A DNA stretch of 64,000 bases from Halomonas sp. 7T. GTDB taxonomy: Bacteria > Pseudomonadota > Gammaproteobacteria > Pseudomonadales > Halomonadaceae. Position numbers and translations under genes: made by a program. Location of the stretch: positions 1,116,001 through 1,180,000 of the forward strand of contig NZ_CP087112.1 of the NCBI RefSeq assembly GCF_025643255.1, given 5' to 3'. The notes beneath the pieces are model-generated. The model was not told the origin of the DNA, did no database searches, and was given only the letters and a program-made list of their open reading frames with translations. Shown in pieces: positions 36,681 to 46,104 of the stretch (its first letter is position 1; every line of letters begins with the position of its first letter).

Positions 36681-37601
36681 ATGTATGCTTTTTCAGTAAT
36701 AGTGCCTGTACATAACAAAGCTACTACTCTGTTAGACTCGCTCTCTTGTCTGTATGAACAAACGTTTAAGAATTTTGAAATTATAGTGATAGATGATGCG
36801 TCAACGGATGCATCACTTAATATCTTATTAGATGAAGAGCGCAAGGGTAAAATAAAATTATTTCAACGGGATAAACCCGGCCCCGGCGGATATGCAGCCA
36901 GAAACTATGGCGCAGAAAAAGCAACCTCTAACTGGTTAGTCTTTTTTGACGCAGATGACCTACTTGACAAAGATCATATTGCGAAGTTTTCTGATGCCAT
37001 TGCTAAAAATCCAAATATCGAATTATTTGTTAATGCCTTTCAAAAAATGAAAGGTAATAAACTTGTTCCCCAAAGTGATATTTTAAAGACTGGTGTGTTT
37101 AATCGTCAAGACGCATTGTCTGCATTTTCACGCTCTGATTTTATCCATATGAACGGTGCATGCATACAGCGTGATCGATTCTTCGAGCTCGGTGGATTTC
37201 CTGTTGGTCGATACCAACGTGCCGGCGATGTTTATTTTTGGTTAAAAGCATTATGCTATTTCAAAAAAGTTCATTATGATGCCACCGTTACAAGTTATTG
37301 GTTACTAGATAATAGTGGTGTTGTAAGGAATAAGAATAATGTGATTCATGTTCATCCTTGCTTCGATTTAAAGAAAGAGTGTGAAGTTGGTCTATCATGG
37401 AATGAAAAACGCTATTTAAAAGCGTCAATTAACCGAAAAATACTTGCGTGGGCAGTAGAAAAAAAGAAAGTGGGAAAGTCAATTAAACAGGATGTTGCTG
37501 CCTTAATGTTATTCAGTATGCGACCTCGTCAATGGCTTACCTTAGTATCATTATCAATTCCTCAACCTTATTATGAAAAATTGCGGGAAAGCTTTTTATA
37601 A
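36681..37601 (+). CDS. Family 2 glycosyltransferase (intact paralogue of the 31657 protein)
   Basis: A 306-residue GT-A enzyme. SVIVPVHNKATTLLDSL starts the fold, VIDDASTDAS follows, and YAARN (71-75) and the DAD motif (90-92, in FFDADDLLD) are intact. GDVYFWLKAL supplies the later acidic residue. It is collinear with the 31657 protein over its whole length and both end with IPQPYY/VPQPYY-type tails, so one arose from the other by duplication. AAGGAG precedes the ATG. It probably transfers one sugar of the repeat unit; donor unknown. Confidence 0.87.
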   Translation: MYAFSVIVPVHNKATTLLDSLSCLYEQTFKNFEIIVIDDASTDASLNILLDEERKGKIKLFQRDKPGPGGYAARNYGAEKATSNWLVFFDADDLLDKDHIAKFSDAIAKNPNIELFVNAFQKMKGNKLVPQSDILKTGVFNRQDALSAFSRSDFIHMNGACIQRDRFFELGGFPVGRYQRAGDVYFWLKALCYFKKVHYDATVTSYWLLDNSGVVRNKNNVIHVHPCFDLKKECEVGLSWNEKRYLKASINRKILAWAVEKKKVGKSIKQDVAALMLFSMRPRQWLTLVSLSIPQPYYEKLRESFL

Positions 37602-37701
37602 GTCTTTTTTAAATTAACTCTTTACTAACTCCCATCTTTGGCTCCAATTTTTTTGTATTAGTTTCACAGAAATGGATTCTGCTAATCTTCAAGGAGGGAC
37701 T

Positions 37702-39735
37702 GTGACTAAAACATTTGACATTTATGCTCGTGACAATAGCTATCGCTATGACATTCAGGGGATTCGTGCTATTGGAGCAATGCTAGTACTAATTTTTCAT
37801 ATCTGGTTTCAGAAAGTATCCGGTGGCGTCGATGTGTTTTTTGTCGTATCAGGTTACTTGATGACGGGCATATTGTTGCGTCAATATGCCAAAGATGAAA
37901 AACTGAAAATTCTACAGTTTTGGGCGAACATTGTAAAAAGAGTAACGCCATCTGCCTATGTAGTATTAGTATCAACATTGCTACTTAGCTACTTTTTTAT
38001 TTCTCCGGTGTATTGGATAGCAACTATTCATGAGTTTATTCTTAGTGCAGGTCATTTAGAAAACATTTTGTTAATGAGGCGAGAAGTTGATTACTTACAA
38101 AGTGGAGATCCTGCAAGCCCCTTTCAACAGTATTGGGCGTTATCAATCCAGATTCAGTTCTATGCATTTCTTCCTTTTTTGATGGTTCCTTTATTATATA
38201 TATCAAGCAAAATGAAGTCGCTAACGCCTTTGATTTCGGGTGTTTTTGCAGTAATTTCCGCTTCTTTTATTTATTCAGTTTTCTCTACCATAGTGGCGCC
38301 TAGCACTGCCTATTTTAATCCTTTAGGTAGGGTTTGGGAGTTTTTGGCCGGCTCTATGGTTGCTGTAATTTTGCCGCATCTAAAGTTAAGTAAAGACCTT
38401 TCTGTTATATTTTCTTTAGTAGGTTTTGTGGTGCTTATAAGTGTTGGTGTCGTGATTCCCAGGGGCTGGAATTTTCCAGGCTATATTGCGCTGCTACCAG
38501 TTTTTGCCGCTATATTTTTGATTGTTTCAGGTAGCGCCATTGAACATAAGTCAATAGTTAATAGTCTGTTAACTAACAAGTATCTTGTTATGCTGGGTGC
38601 CATGTCTTTCACTATCTACCTTTGGCATTGGCCAGTATTAGTTTTTTTTCAAAATTATTATGAGACGGTAGATTTAGGTTTTATGAAAGGCACTATTGTT
38701 ATTTTTTTAGGGATAATTCTTGCTGTTATAACTACGTCATTAATTGAGCGCCCATTTAGAAAAATACCTAAGAATAAGACTTGGCTAGCCTTTGCCACCG
38801 GGCTTGTTTTTTTTATCCCTTCCGTGGCACTTGGGCTAAGTGTAAAGTATTATTTTGAAAACCTTTATGATGTGGATCCGGTATTTAACAAAAGGTTTTT
38901 TTATGAGGCAGGTGTTTACATACAAGATGATGCTACTGAACTTGATTATCGGTATGTTACTGCTGTTTCTAAAGATTTAAGTGAGGCTATGGAAAAAGAA
39001 AACAATTGTGCTACACAAGCAAGCGACTCAGATATTATACTGTGTGAATTTGGAGATACTAACGCCGAAAATATCATTGCACTTGTAGGTGGCTCACATG
39101 TTGGTCAATGGGAGCCTTTTTTTACTAGCCTAGCTGAGCAACACGGTTTTAAGTTAGTAACTATATTGAAGCACTCATGTTCTTTAGGTTATAAAATCGT
39201 AGAGAATAACCCAACATGTGATGACTGGAATGCAGGTATCGTTGATTATTTAAGTAATATCAATCCTGCTGTCGTTGTAACAAATTCAACGAGATCTAAC
39301 CGCTTTCGTAAAAATAGGTTAGTTCGTAACGATCCGACTGAGTATGTGCCGGCTGGATATGTTCAAAAATGGCAGGAAATAACCGCTTTAGGTATTCCCG
39401 TCATTGGTATTAGAGACAACCCTTGGTTTGAGAATGACCCAAGCTATTGTGTGTGGAAAAACCGAGAGGATGCCAGTCAATGTGCACGCCCAGTTGAAGA
39501 GGTTTTGTTACAAACCAACCCCGCAGAAGAGTATGTAGGTGAAATACCCTTATTTATTTCGGTAGATTTCACTGAAATGATATGTGACGAGGGCTTGTGC
39601 CCTGCATATTTTGATGGAAGGTTAATGTGGTCAGACACCCATCACTTGACGCGTACTTACTTAGAATATGTTACTCCAAGTTTAAAAGAATTGCTTCAAA
39701 GACAAACTTCTTTTTTTCAGAACTTTGGGGACTGA
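37702..39735 (+). CDS. Membrane acyltransferase with C-terminal SGNH domain (AT3-SGNH, OafA type)
   Basis: About 677 residues. The acyltransferase-3 domain has ten or so membrane segments, opening with YRYDIQGIRAIGAMLVLIFH (conserved His) and GGVDVFFVVSGYLMTG. A periplasmic SGNH-like domain follows, with ALVGGSHVGQW as block I and a C-terminal SDTHHLT that fits the D-x-x-H block. Such proteins O-acetylate surface polysaccharides. A GTG at 37702 follows AAGGAGG at ideal spacing and is my preferred start. The frame also contains an ATG ten codons upstream (37672) without a ribosome site. In this locus it likely acetylates the exopolysaccharide. Confidence 0.9.
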   Translation: MTKTFDIYARDNSYRYDIQGIRAIGAMLVLIFHIWFQKVSGGVDVFFVVSGYLMTGILLRQYAKDEKLKILQFWANIVKRVTPSAYVVLVSTLLLSYFFISPVYWIATIHEFILSAGHLENILLMRREVDYLQSGDPASPFQQYWALSIQIQFYAFLPFLMVPLLYISSKMKSLTPLISGVFAVISASFIYSVFSTIVAPSTAYFNPLGRVWEFLAGSMVAVILPHLKLSKDLSVIFSLVGFVVLISVGVVIPRGWNFPGYIALLPVFAAIFLIVSGSAIEHKSIVNSLLTNKYLVMLGAMSFTIYLWHWPVLVFFQNYYETVDLGFMKGTIVIFLGIILAVITTSLIERPFRKIPKNKTWLAFATGLVFFIPSVALGLSVKYYFENLYDVDPVFNKRFFYEAGVYIQDDATELDYRYVTAVSKDLSEAMEKENNCATQASDSDIILCEFGDTNAENIIALVGGSHVGQWEPFFTSLAEQHGFKLVTILKHSCSLGYKIVENNPTCDDWNAGIVDYLSNINPAVVVTNSTRSNRFRKNRLVRNDPTEYVPAGYVQKWQEITALGIPVIGIRDNPWFENDPSYCVWKNREDASQCARPVEEVLLQTNPAEEYVGEIPLFISVDFTEMICDEGLCPAYFDGRLMWSDTHHLTRTYLEYVTPSLKELLQRQTSFFQNFGD

Positions 39736-39990
39736 GCTGATTTTATTCATCTTGCGATGCCTGTTTTATTTTTGATATTAGGTTTCAGCGTTAGACTTAC
39801 TGGTAAAGATTTATATGTTACCTCATTAGGAACTATTTATCTGGTAAGTTTTTATACTCGCCTGGAGTCAATCAGACATTAGAAGGAAATGTGACGTTTA
39901 ACGGAAGCCTGATTTCTCAATTCTGAGCTGTAGCTTCGCTAGTCTAATTGCCGAAAATGGCTGTCAATGTCAAAAAGTTTGGTGATTAAA

Positions 39991-40932
39991 ATGTCATTTT
40001 TAGAAAAAAATATAGAACACAGTGTTTTAAGCGATAATGTTAGTGTGGAAAAAGTTATTGGCTGCCCACGGGTATCGGTGGTTGTGCCTACCTATTATGA
40101 TTGGGATCGCTTACAAAAATGTATTGACGCGCTAAGCAAGCAGTCGTTTCCTCAAGATCAATTTGAGGTGATCATTGTTAATAACGCACTTGATGACGTT
40201 GTTCCAGCGAATCTTTTGCTTTCTGAAAACGTCAGTTTGATTAAAGAAGGCAAGCCTGGCTCTTATGCAGCTAGGAACGCGGCGTTAAAAATTGCACAAG
40301 GTGATATATTAGCATTTACTGACTCTGATTGTATTCCTGATCCTTTCTGGCTTGAATCCGCCGTTGCTCGACTTGAACAGGGGGCAGAGCTTGTTGCTGG
40401 CAAGATAGAACTTTTTTTTAAAACTGATAAGCTTACAATTGTTGAAATTTATGAAAAAGCGTTTGCTTTTGATCAAGAAAAATACGTTACCGTCGGCGGC
40501 TCAGCAACAGCAAATATGGTCACCTGGTCCAGGCATTTTGAGACGGTTGGACATTTTAACGATGCCCTTATGTCCGGTGGTGATGTTGAGTGGGGCAGAC
40601 GGGCTAATGAGAAAGGTATCGTCATTGAGTATGCTTCTGAAGTGATAGTTAATCATCCCGCTCGCTCTGATATTAAAGCGATGCTCAAGAAAAAAAGACG
40701 GTTGCTCGGCGGAGAGATAAATAAAAACAAGCAAAGTTCAAAGAATAATTTTATTTTAACTTTGATCAAAGGGTGTCTCCCTCCACGTAAAGCTTTGAAG
40801 CTATTCCTGCAGAAGGACCTTACGTTTAAAGAAAAATTATTAGCCTATCTGTTGTGTTACTTCCTCAAGGTGTACTCTACTGTTTACCGGTTGGCTTTAT
40901 TGTTAGGCTTGGCTAAACCAAAAAGGTCATAA
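39991..40932 (+). CDS. Family 2 glycosyltransferase, last gene of the exopolysaccharide operon
   Basis: About 313 residues. PRVSVVVPTYYDWDRLQKCI begins the GT-A domain; KPGSYAARNAAL and the TDSDCIPD DxD-type motif are intact, and GDVEWGRRANEKG carries the catalytic-base region. The C-terminal 80 residues are basic and hydrophobic, suggesting membrane association. I prefer the ATG at 39991 after GGTGATTAAA; an ATG eight codons earlier (39967) has no ribosome site. The 230-base gap before it contains no gene. A strong terminator follows, marking the end of the locus. Confidence 0.85.
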   Translation: MSFLEKNIEHSVLSDNVSVEKVIGCPRVSVVVPTYYDWDRLQKCIDALSKQSFPQDQFEVIIVNNALDDVVPANLLLSENVSLIKEGKPGSYAARNAALKIAQGDILAFTDSDCIPDPFWLESAVARLEQGAELVAGKIELFFKTDKLTIVEIYEKAFAFDQEKYVTVGGSATANMVTWSRHFETVGHFNDALMSGGDVEWGRRANEKGIVIEYASEVIVNHPARSDIKAMLKKKRRLLGGEINKNKQSSKNNFILTLIKGCLPPRKALKLFLQKDLTFKEKLLAYLLCYFLKVYSTVYRLALLLGLAKPKRS

Positions 40933-40987
40933 CGGTATGGAGTTATTATAAAGTAGTATATTAGTTAGATGTAAGTCAGTATAAGCC

Positions 40988-41037
40988 AAATGCCTAGGGC
41001 AATGTTTTATACAAAACATTGTCCTAGGCATTTTTTT
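40988..41037 (+). terminator. Rho-independent terminator closing the exopolysaccharide operon
   Basis: A 21-bp stem with one G-T pair: left arm 40988-41008 and right arm 41013-41033, a 4-nt loop and a run of seven T (41031-41037). It is the first clear terminator after the ops element, 26 kb away. Confidence 0.93.
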
Positions 41038-41138
41038 AATATTTAGCCGTTTTTACTACGCCGTAGATAATATAGTGATTAATCCTGCCTGTTGGTTACG
41101 AAGTGGAGCAACTGAGCTCGCTGGGCCTTGGCGGCTGA

Positions 41139-41612
41139 CTATTTACGCTGCTGTTCAGTAAAACGCTGCATCGTTTCTAGCGTTTCATCGCTCACATGGT
41201 GCTCCATTCCTTCTGCGTCAATACGTGCTGTGCCGTCATTAACGCCTAATGCACGTAGGAAGTTTAGTACCACATCGTGTCTTGCCCGAGAGGTTTTCGC
41301 CATTTTCTCGCCTTCCTCTGTCAAGAAAAGAGAGCGATAGGGCTTATTGGTGACTAAGCCTTGGTCATTTAAACGTCGAATCATTTTGGATACTGTGGCT
41401 TGGCTGACAGCCATGCGAGCGGCAATGTCGGCTGCTCTTGCTTCTCCGCGATGTCGGATGAGATCGCCAATCAACTCAACATAGTCTTCAATCAGCTCGG
41501 TCTCATGTGCATTGCGTACAGTCGCATATTGTTGCGCGTGCTGCTCCACGGGTGGGAGAGCATCGCTGCTGAGGCTGTTTGTAGACGATCGCCGCTGTTG
41601 GGAGTCACTCAT
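41139..41612 (-). CDS. mntR: Manganese-responsive transcriptional regulator MntR
   Basis: A 157-residue DtxR/MntR-family regulator from the ATG at 41612; a TTG two codons earlier is less likely. The winged helix (about 45-90) contains RAADIAARMAVSQATVSKMIRRL, and the metal-binding/dimerisation part contains ARHDVVLNFLRALGV and DAEGMEHHVSDET, with the usual Glu/His ligands. The N-terminal 30 residues are a variable extension as in E. coli MntR. It is divergent from the Mn/Zn ABC importer, with an MntR-like palindrome between them, so it should repress uptake when Mn2+ is plentiful. Confidence 0.93.
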   Translation of the reverse strand: MSDSQQRRSSTNSLSSDALPPVEQHAQQYATVRNAHETELIEDYVELIGDLIRHRGEARAADIAARMAVSQATVSKMIRRLNDQGLVTNKPYRSLFLTEEGEKMAKTSRARHDVVLNFLRALGVNDGTARIDAEGMEHHVSDETLETMQRFTEQQRK

Positions 41613-41666
41613 TGGCAAATATTATCAAGGTTAGTGGAAACGTTAATTGGTGATAGTAGCGTATTT

Positions 41667-41696
41667 TTGTGGATAATTGTTAGCCAAGGCTAAACT
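41667..41696 (+). promoter_or_regulatory. mntA promoter with MntR-like box
   Basis: TTAGCCAAGGCTAA (41680-41693) is a perfect palindrome whose core TAGCCAAGGCTA nearly equals the E. coli MntR box core TAGCAAAGGCTA. It lies between TTGTGG (41667-41672) and TAAACT (41691-41696), an 18-bp-spaced promoter-like pair, so binding would block initiation. Confidence 0.7.
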
Positions 41697-41762
41697 ATTT
41701 GCACAAAGCTTTTTCGGTGCGCTACAGTGGTTAGCAACCAGAGATTAGCATAGCGGAGATCG

Positions 41763-42680
41763 ATGATGAGCAAGCTACACATGGGGATATTGCTTGGTGC
41801 GTCACTGGCCTGGAGTACTGCCAATGCTGAGGTCAACGAGCTACATGAGCCACCCATTAACGTTGCTGTCACATTTTCGGTTCTAGGCGATTTAGTTAAA
41901 AAAGTAGCGGGTGATGATGCGCATGTATCTGTATTAACACCGGTGAACGCTGAAGTGCACGAATGGGAGCTCTCTCCTGATAATTTTGCTTCGCTCGAAG
42001 ATGCCGATTTAGTATTTTACAACGGCTACCAATTGGAGCAATGGATGCGCCAAGTAGAGGCCACCATTGAAGAAAATGTACCTATGATTGCCGTAGCGGA
42101 AGCATCCGGTTTTCCAACGCAATCTATTGTTACAGGTGAAATGGAAGGGGATATAGACCCTCATCTATGGATGGATCCCCGCGCCGCTGCTGCTTATATA
42201 CACGTAATCGCCAGTGCTTTTGAGGAGCTGTTGCCGCAGCAGGCGGAACAGATTCAGCAGCGAGCGTTATCCTTAGAAGAACAGCTGCATGATTTGCATG
42301 TGGAGTTACAAGAGGCGTTAGAGGTCATTCCTGAAGAGCGCAGAGTCCTGCTTTCCAGTGAAGCGGCGTTTCTTTATTTTGCCGACGCTTATCAGTTTGA
42401 GCATGATGGTATCTGGGGAACCAACGCTGAAACCGAAGGGTCGCCTAGGCAGCTTATGCGTGTTATCGATATGATTAACGAGCGACAGCCGTCAGCGTTA
42501 TTTTGGGAGAGCACTATTTCCGATCGTCATGTAACCAGCATTGCGCGAGATACAGGCTTGCAAGTAGCAGGGCCGCTCTACGTTGACTCACTGAGTGAGC
42601 CGACGGGTGAAGCCGCTGATTATTTTGCAATGCAACGCCATAATGTAGCGTTGTTGCGTCACTATTTAGCTGCTGAGTAA
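41763..42680 (+). CDS. mntA: Manganese/zinc ABC transporter substrate-binding protein
   Basis: A 305-residue periplasmic cluster A-I binding protein (TroA/MntC/ZnuA family) with a signal peptide ending near STANA. Metal ligands are visible in NAEVHEWELSP (His), DPHLWMDP (His), a Glu in SSEAAFLYFA and a late Asp. No His-rich zinc loop is present, which together with the adjacent mntR favours manganese. It is preceded by CGGAG and starts the mntABC operon; the ATPase starts on the base after its stop. Confidence 0.9.
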   Translation: MMSKLHMGILLGASLAWSTANAEVNELHEPPINVAVTFSVLGDLVKKVAGDDAHVSVLTPVNAEVHEWELSPDNFASLEDADLVFYNGYQLEQWMRQVEATIEENVPMIAVAEASGFPTQSIVTGEMEGDIDPHLWMDPRAAAAYIHVIASAFEELLPQQAEQIQQRALSLEEQLHDLHVELQEALEVIPEERRVLLSSEAAFLYFADAYQFEHDGIWGTNAETEGSPRQLMRVIDMINERQPSALFWESTISDRHVTSIARDTGLQVAGPLYVDSLSEPTGEAADYFAMQRHNVALLRHYLAAE

Positions 42681-43511
42681 ATGACTATGACGCCCCGGTC
42701 TGACAGCGCTTTAACGGCGATTGATATTAGAGGGCTTTATGCTGCCTATCATCGCCAGCCAGTGCTGGAGAATATCAACCTTTCGCTTCCCGCTGGAAAG
42801 TGGACCGCGATTGTTGGCCCTAATGGAGCAGGTAAATCGACGCTTTTCCATGTGTTGACCGGCAGCATGAAACCGCTGCGAGGACGAGTAGATGCCTTTG
42901 GTGAGCCGATTGCCTTTCAGCGAAAAGCGGGCAATATCGCTTATATGGCTCAGCGAGAAGCGATTGAATGGGATTTTCCCATTTCAGTATGGGAAACCGT
43001 GATGGGTGGCCGTTACGGGCACATGCGCAACGACTCCCTTTGGCGACGCCTGCTCCCGGCTCGCTGGTATGCGCCTGTGCATCGTGAGGTCGTTCATAGC
43101 GCGCTAGAGGATGTGAATATGCTAGCGCTGGCCGATCGGCCTATCGGAGCGCTTTCAGGTGGGCAAAAAAAGCGCGTACTTCTCGCCCGGACTCTGGCCC
43201 AGCAGGCAAAAATTCTGTTGTTAGATGAGCCGTTAGCAGGCGTGGATCCCCCTAGTGAACGACTCATCTTAGACGTCCTAAAACGCGAGCGTGAGGCAGG
43301 ACGTACGGTCATCATGGTGACGCATGACATGCCCGGTGCGCGCCGCAATGTTGACCATGTGGTGTTAATCAACCGTGTTGTACGCGGTTCGGGTAAACCC
43401 GAAGATATGCTTAGTGACGCTAGATTAGCTGAACTCGCGGTCAGCTCTGGCGAGCTATCGAGTGACGATCAAGCGCTACGACCGAGAGCTATTTCAGTCA
43501 CGCAAGGATAA
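42681..43511 (+). CDS. mntB: Manganese/zinc ABC transporter ATP-binding protein
   Basis: A 276-residue ABC ATPase: Walker A GPNGAGKST, signature LSGGQKKR, Walker B ILLLDEPLAGVD, H-loop VTHDMPG. It is similar to the MntB/ZnuC/SitB group, which partners the binding protein and permease encoded on either side. The start directly abuts the mntA stop and the permease begins three bases after its end. The last 30 residues extend beyond the ATPase core. Manganese uptake under MntR control is inferred from the operon. Confidence 0.92.
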   Translation: MTMTPRSDSALTAIDIRGLYAAYHRQPVLENINLSLPAGKWTAIVGPNGAGKSTLFHVLTGSMKPLRGRVDAFGEPIAFQRKAGNIAYMAQREAIEWDFPISVWETVMGGRYGHMRNDSLWRRLLPARWYAPVHREVVHSALEDVNMLALADRPIGALSGGQKKRVLLARTLAQQAKILLLDEPLAGVDPPSERLILDVLKREREAGRTVIMVTHDMPGARRNVDHVVLINRVVRGSGKPEDMLSDARLAELAVSSGELSSDDQALRPRAISVTQG

Positions 43512-43514
43512 GGC

Positions 43515-44465
43515 ATGACCGAATTATTGTTAATCTTACACGCCTTTAGTGATGCATTGGTGAGTGGTCTAATTGCTGCTTTGATGCTGTTGGTCAACTT
43601 GTTGCCCGACAGCATATCGGGCGCGTTTCAATATGCCTTTATGCAGCGGGCGCTGCTGACCTCTATTATGGTGGGGGCTATTTGCGGGATGCTCTCTTGC
43701 TATGTCGTCCTCAAGCGCTGGTCGCTATTAGGCGATGCAATTTCCCACGCCGTGTTGCCCGGTGTTGCTATAGCGTACCTGTTGGGACTGCCTTTTTTTA
43801 TCGGTGCGTTTGTCACAGGGGCTTTAACATCGCTGGGCATTGGTGCGATTGAGCGCCACACGCGAATAAAATCTGATGCTGCGATGGGTATTATGTTCAC
43901 GGGTGCTTTTGCGCTCGGGATTGTGCTTATCAGTAAGATCGCCTCAAGCACCCACTTAATGCACATCCTGTTTGGGAATGTGCTCGGTGTGCAGCAGTCT
44001 GCGCTGTTATTAACACTAGCCGCCAGCGTGGTGGCGTTAATCGTCGTTTGGCTCGCCTTTAGACCGTTAATGCTGTACGCATTTGACCCTACTCAAGCCC
44101 AGGCCCTTGGCTTCAATACCGGTATCATCCATTACGGTTTGATACTGTTGCTGACGTTGACTATTGTGGCGAGCCTGGAAACCGTTGGCATTATTCTAGT
44201 CGTAGCGATGCTGATTACGCCGGGAGCTACTGCCCATCTTTTAACTGACCGTTTTAAAACCATGCTGCTCTTGTCAGTGGGCGTCGGGGTAGGGTCAGCG
44301 GTGTTGGGTTTGTACCTTTCGTTCGCGTTTGATGTTGCCTCTGGCGGTACCATTGTGCTGGTAGCAACAAGCTGTTTCTTTACGGCGCTACTCTTTTCAC
44401 CTAAACACGGCGTACTGATGCGCAAGTGGCGCCATCGCCAAGTGGATGTACAGCCCTTGGACTGA
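43515..44465 (+). CDS. mntC: Manganese/zinc ABC transporter permease
   Basis: A 316-residue ABC-3 family integral membrane protein with about eight hydrophobic segments. Family hallmarks include SCYVVLKRWSLLGDAISHAVLPG, where SHAVLPG is the conserved coupling region, and ETVGIILVVAMLITPGATAHLL. It forms the channel of the MntABC importer. It is the last gene of the operon; no hairpin terminator was seen in the 22 bases before the convergent CBS gene. Confidence 0.92.
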   Translation: MTELLLILHAFSDALVSGLIAALMLLVNLLPDSISGAFQYAFMQRALLTSIMVGAICGMLSCYVVLKRWSLLGDAISHAVLPGVAIAYLLGLPFFIGAFVTGALTSLGIGAIERHTRIKSDAAMGIMFTGAFALGIVLISKIASSTHLMHILFGNVLGVQQSALLLTLAASVVALIVVWLAFRPLMLYAFDPTQAQALGFNTGIIHYGLILLLTLTIVASLETVGIILVVAMLITPGATAHLLTDRFKTMLLLSVGVGVGSAVLGLYLSFAFDVASGGTIVLVATSCFFTALLFSPKHGVLMRKWRHRQVDVQPLD

Positions 44466-44487
44466 ACGATCGTGTGTTTGGCGCCAA

Positions 44488-44934
44488 TCAAGGTTGAGTG
44501 GTTTGAGTATCTGATAACCAATCAAGTATTAAGTGGTGATAATCGACAATGCCGATAACCTGATGCTGGGCATCTACGACAGGGGCGAGCGATAATCCGA
44601 ACTGTTCAAATAAACGTGCGCAGTAGCGGATGTTCATTTCCGGACGTACGGTAACAACAGGTTTTGTCATTATTTCATATAAATTGACACGTTCGGGTGG
44701 GCGGCTTGGAGACAGCACTTTCTTGGCGATGTCGGACGGTAAAACGATACCTAGCTCATCCTTTTCATTGCGCCGATTGATAATAATGACAGAGGCCTGG
44801 CGCTGGCGCAGCAGGGCCAAACCCTCGGCAACCGTTACAAAGCCATCAACCGCAATAAAGTGGCTATGCATGGCATCGCGTGCGGTGCGTTCGGTTAGGG
44901 AGGGCATGGTTAGCGAAGATGTGGAAAGTGTCAT
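44488..44934 (-). CDS. CBS-domain-pair protein
   Basis: A 148-residue cytoplasmic protein made of two CBS domains (about 16-70 and 82-140), the second containing VDAQHQVIGIVDYHHLI. CBS pairs bind adenine nucleotides and usually regulate a transporter or enzyme. It is the last of four minus-strand genes (DUF1538, DUF1538, PII-like, this one), 17 bases after the PII-like gene. Its likely role is to gate the DUF1538 membrane pair in response to nucleotides. No catalytic domain is attached. Confidence 0.85.
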   Translation of the reverse strand: MTLSTSSLTMPSLTERTARDAMHSHFIAVDGFVTVAEGLALLRQRQASVIIINRRNEKDELGIVLPSDIAKKVLSPSRPPERVNLYEIMTKPVVTVRPEMNIRYCARLFEQFGLSLAPVVDAQHQVIGIVDYHHLILDWLSDTQTTQP

Positions 44935-44951
44935 TGTGAATTCCTTAAGCG

Positions 44952-45302
44952 TTATAAAGGCTGAGTTAACGACTCTGATAGCGATTTGATCTGGTGCTTA
45001 ACGCCAACGGCATCTTCCACATCAATTTGGAACGCAATGCCCGTGCCGGGCGTTTCATCAAACTCGCCTACCTGTTGAATCGCTTCCAATATATGCCGGC
45101 TGATGTGTTCCTCAGCTAAAAAAAGCAGGACATCTCGCTGGGCAGTGATCTCCATTCCAAAAATGCCTCGTGCTTTTTTAAGCCCTTCGCCCCGTGCATT
45201 GTTGATAACGGTTGCGCCAGTAGCCCCAGCGTCGCGGGCGGCCTGCAGAATGTCATCGCTGAGTTCATCTTCAACCATCGCTACAATCAATTTAAAGCGC
45301 AT
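44952..45302 (-). CDS. PII-like signalling protein
   Basis: A 116-residue protein with the PII ferredoxin-like fold pattern: [19 protein letters not shown], the T-loop stretch ATVINNARGEGLKKARGIFG, and an ending DVEDAVGVKHQ. Length matches GlnB (112), but the T-loop lacks the uridylylated Tyr context of GlnB. PII-like proteins sit on transporters and report nucleotides or metabolites. It overlaps the upstream DUF1538 gene by 11 bases, strong evidence that it regulates that membrane pair. Confidence 0.83.
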   Translation of the reverse strand: MRFKLIVAMVEDELSDDILQAARDAGATGATVINNARGEGLKKARGIFGMEITAQRDVLLFLAEEHISRHILEAIQQVGEFDETPGTGIAFQIDVEDAVGVKHQIKSLSESLTQPL

Positions 45303-46104
45303 TACTGTCTCCTTTACTTTCTTGAATGCTATTCCCAGGCATATTGGTAGCAGGCCGTTTTCTGTTGTCTTGCCATTGGGCTATCTGGGCGTAACCCATC
45401 ACTGTAATAATAGGGAACAAGCAGGCAAGTGCTATCATGCCAAAACCATCCATTAGCGGGCTGCGGCCAGGAATAGCGGAAGCCAAGCCAAGCCCAAGCG
45501 CCGCAATAATAGGCACCGTAATGGTCGATGTGGTAACGCCACCTGAGTCAAAGGCAAGCGGAATGATAGAGCGTGGTGAGCGAAGGGTTTGCAGGATGAC
45601 TAAACAGTAAGCCACTAGCACGAACCAATGTAGCGGCCAACCCATGACAATTCGCCACGTACCAAGCGTAATCCCAAATGCCATACCAAGTGCCACGGCA
45701 ATCCGCAGCATCAAGGGGTTAATGGTGCCGCCCGATATTTCGCCTGCCTTAATGGAAACAGCAATAAGTGAGGGTTCGGCAATCGTTGTGCTGGCACCGA
45801 TCGCAAATGCGAACACATAAACCCAGTAGTAGTCGCTCCAGTGGCGCTGTGCACCCTCGGCAAGCGCAGGTAAAAAGCTTGCTTCGGTTAACTGAGTGGC
45901 CATTAGCTCACCCATAGGAAAAAGGGCCTGTTCTAAACCGACTAAAAAAAACGATAACCCGACCCAGACCATTAGGAAGCCCGCGAGTACCTGGGGGAGT
46001 CGTTTAACCGGTTTACGAATGACAAGATACTGAAAGCCAAAAATAATGGCGGCTATCGGCAGAATATCGCGCAGTGTTTCCCAAAACGTAATGAGTAAGC
46101 TCAT
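45292..46104 (-). CDS. DUF1538 membrane protein, second subunit
   Basis: A 270-residue polytopic membrane protein of family DUF1538. The conserved blocks are [25 protein letters not shown] and [24 protein letters not shown], each within hydrophobic segments, and [16 protein letters not shown]. It shares both blocks with the upstream protein and overlaps it by four bases (ATGA). The paired, homologous subunits suggest a heteromeric transporter. The substrate is unknown; acidic TIAEP and polar TTSTIT motifs in the membrane would suit ion translocation. Confidence 0.82.
   Translation of the reverse strand: MSLLITFWETLRDILPIAAIIFGFQYLVIRKPVKRLPQVLAGFLMVWVGLSFFLVGLEQALFPMGELMATQLTEASFLPALAEGAQRHWSDYYWVYVFAFAIGASTTIAEPSLIAVSIKAGEISGGTINPLMLRIAVALGMAFGITLGTWRIVMGWPLHWFVLVAYCLVILQTLRSPRSIIPLAFDSGGVTTSTITVPIIAALGLGLASAIPGRSPLMDGFGMIALACLFPIITVMGYAQIAQWQDNRKRPATNMPGNSIQESKGDSNAL

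Noticed and set aside
14827..40932. Search for an oligosaccharyltransferase (PglB) that would make this a protein N-glycosylation locus
   Set aside because: No STT3/PglB-like protein found; Wza/Wzc instead point to exopolysaccharide.
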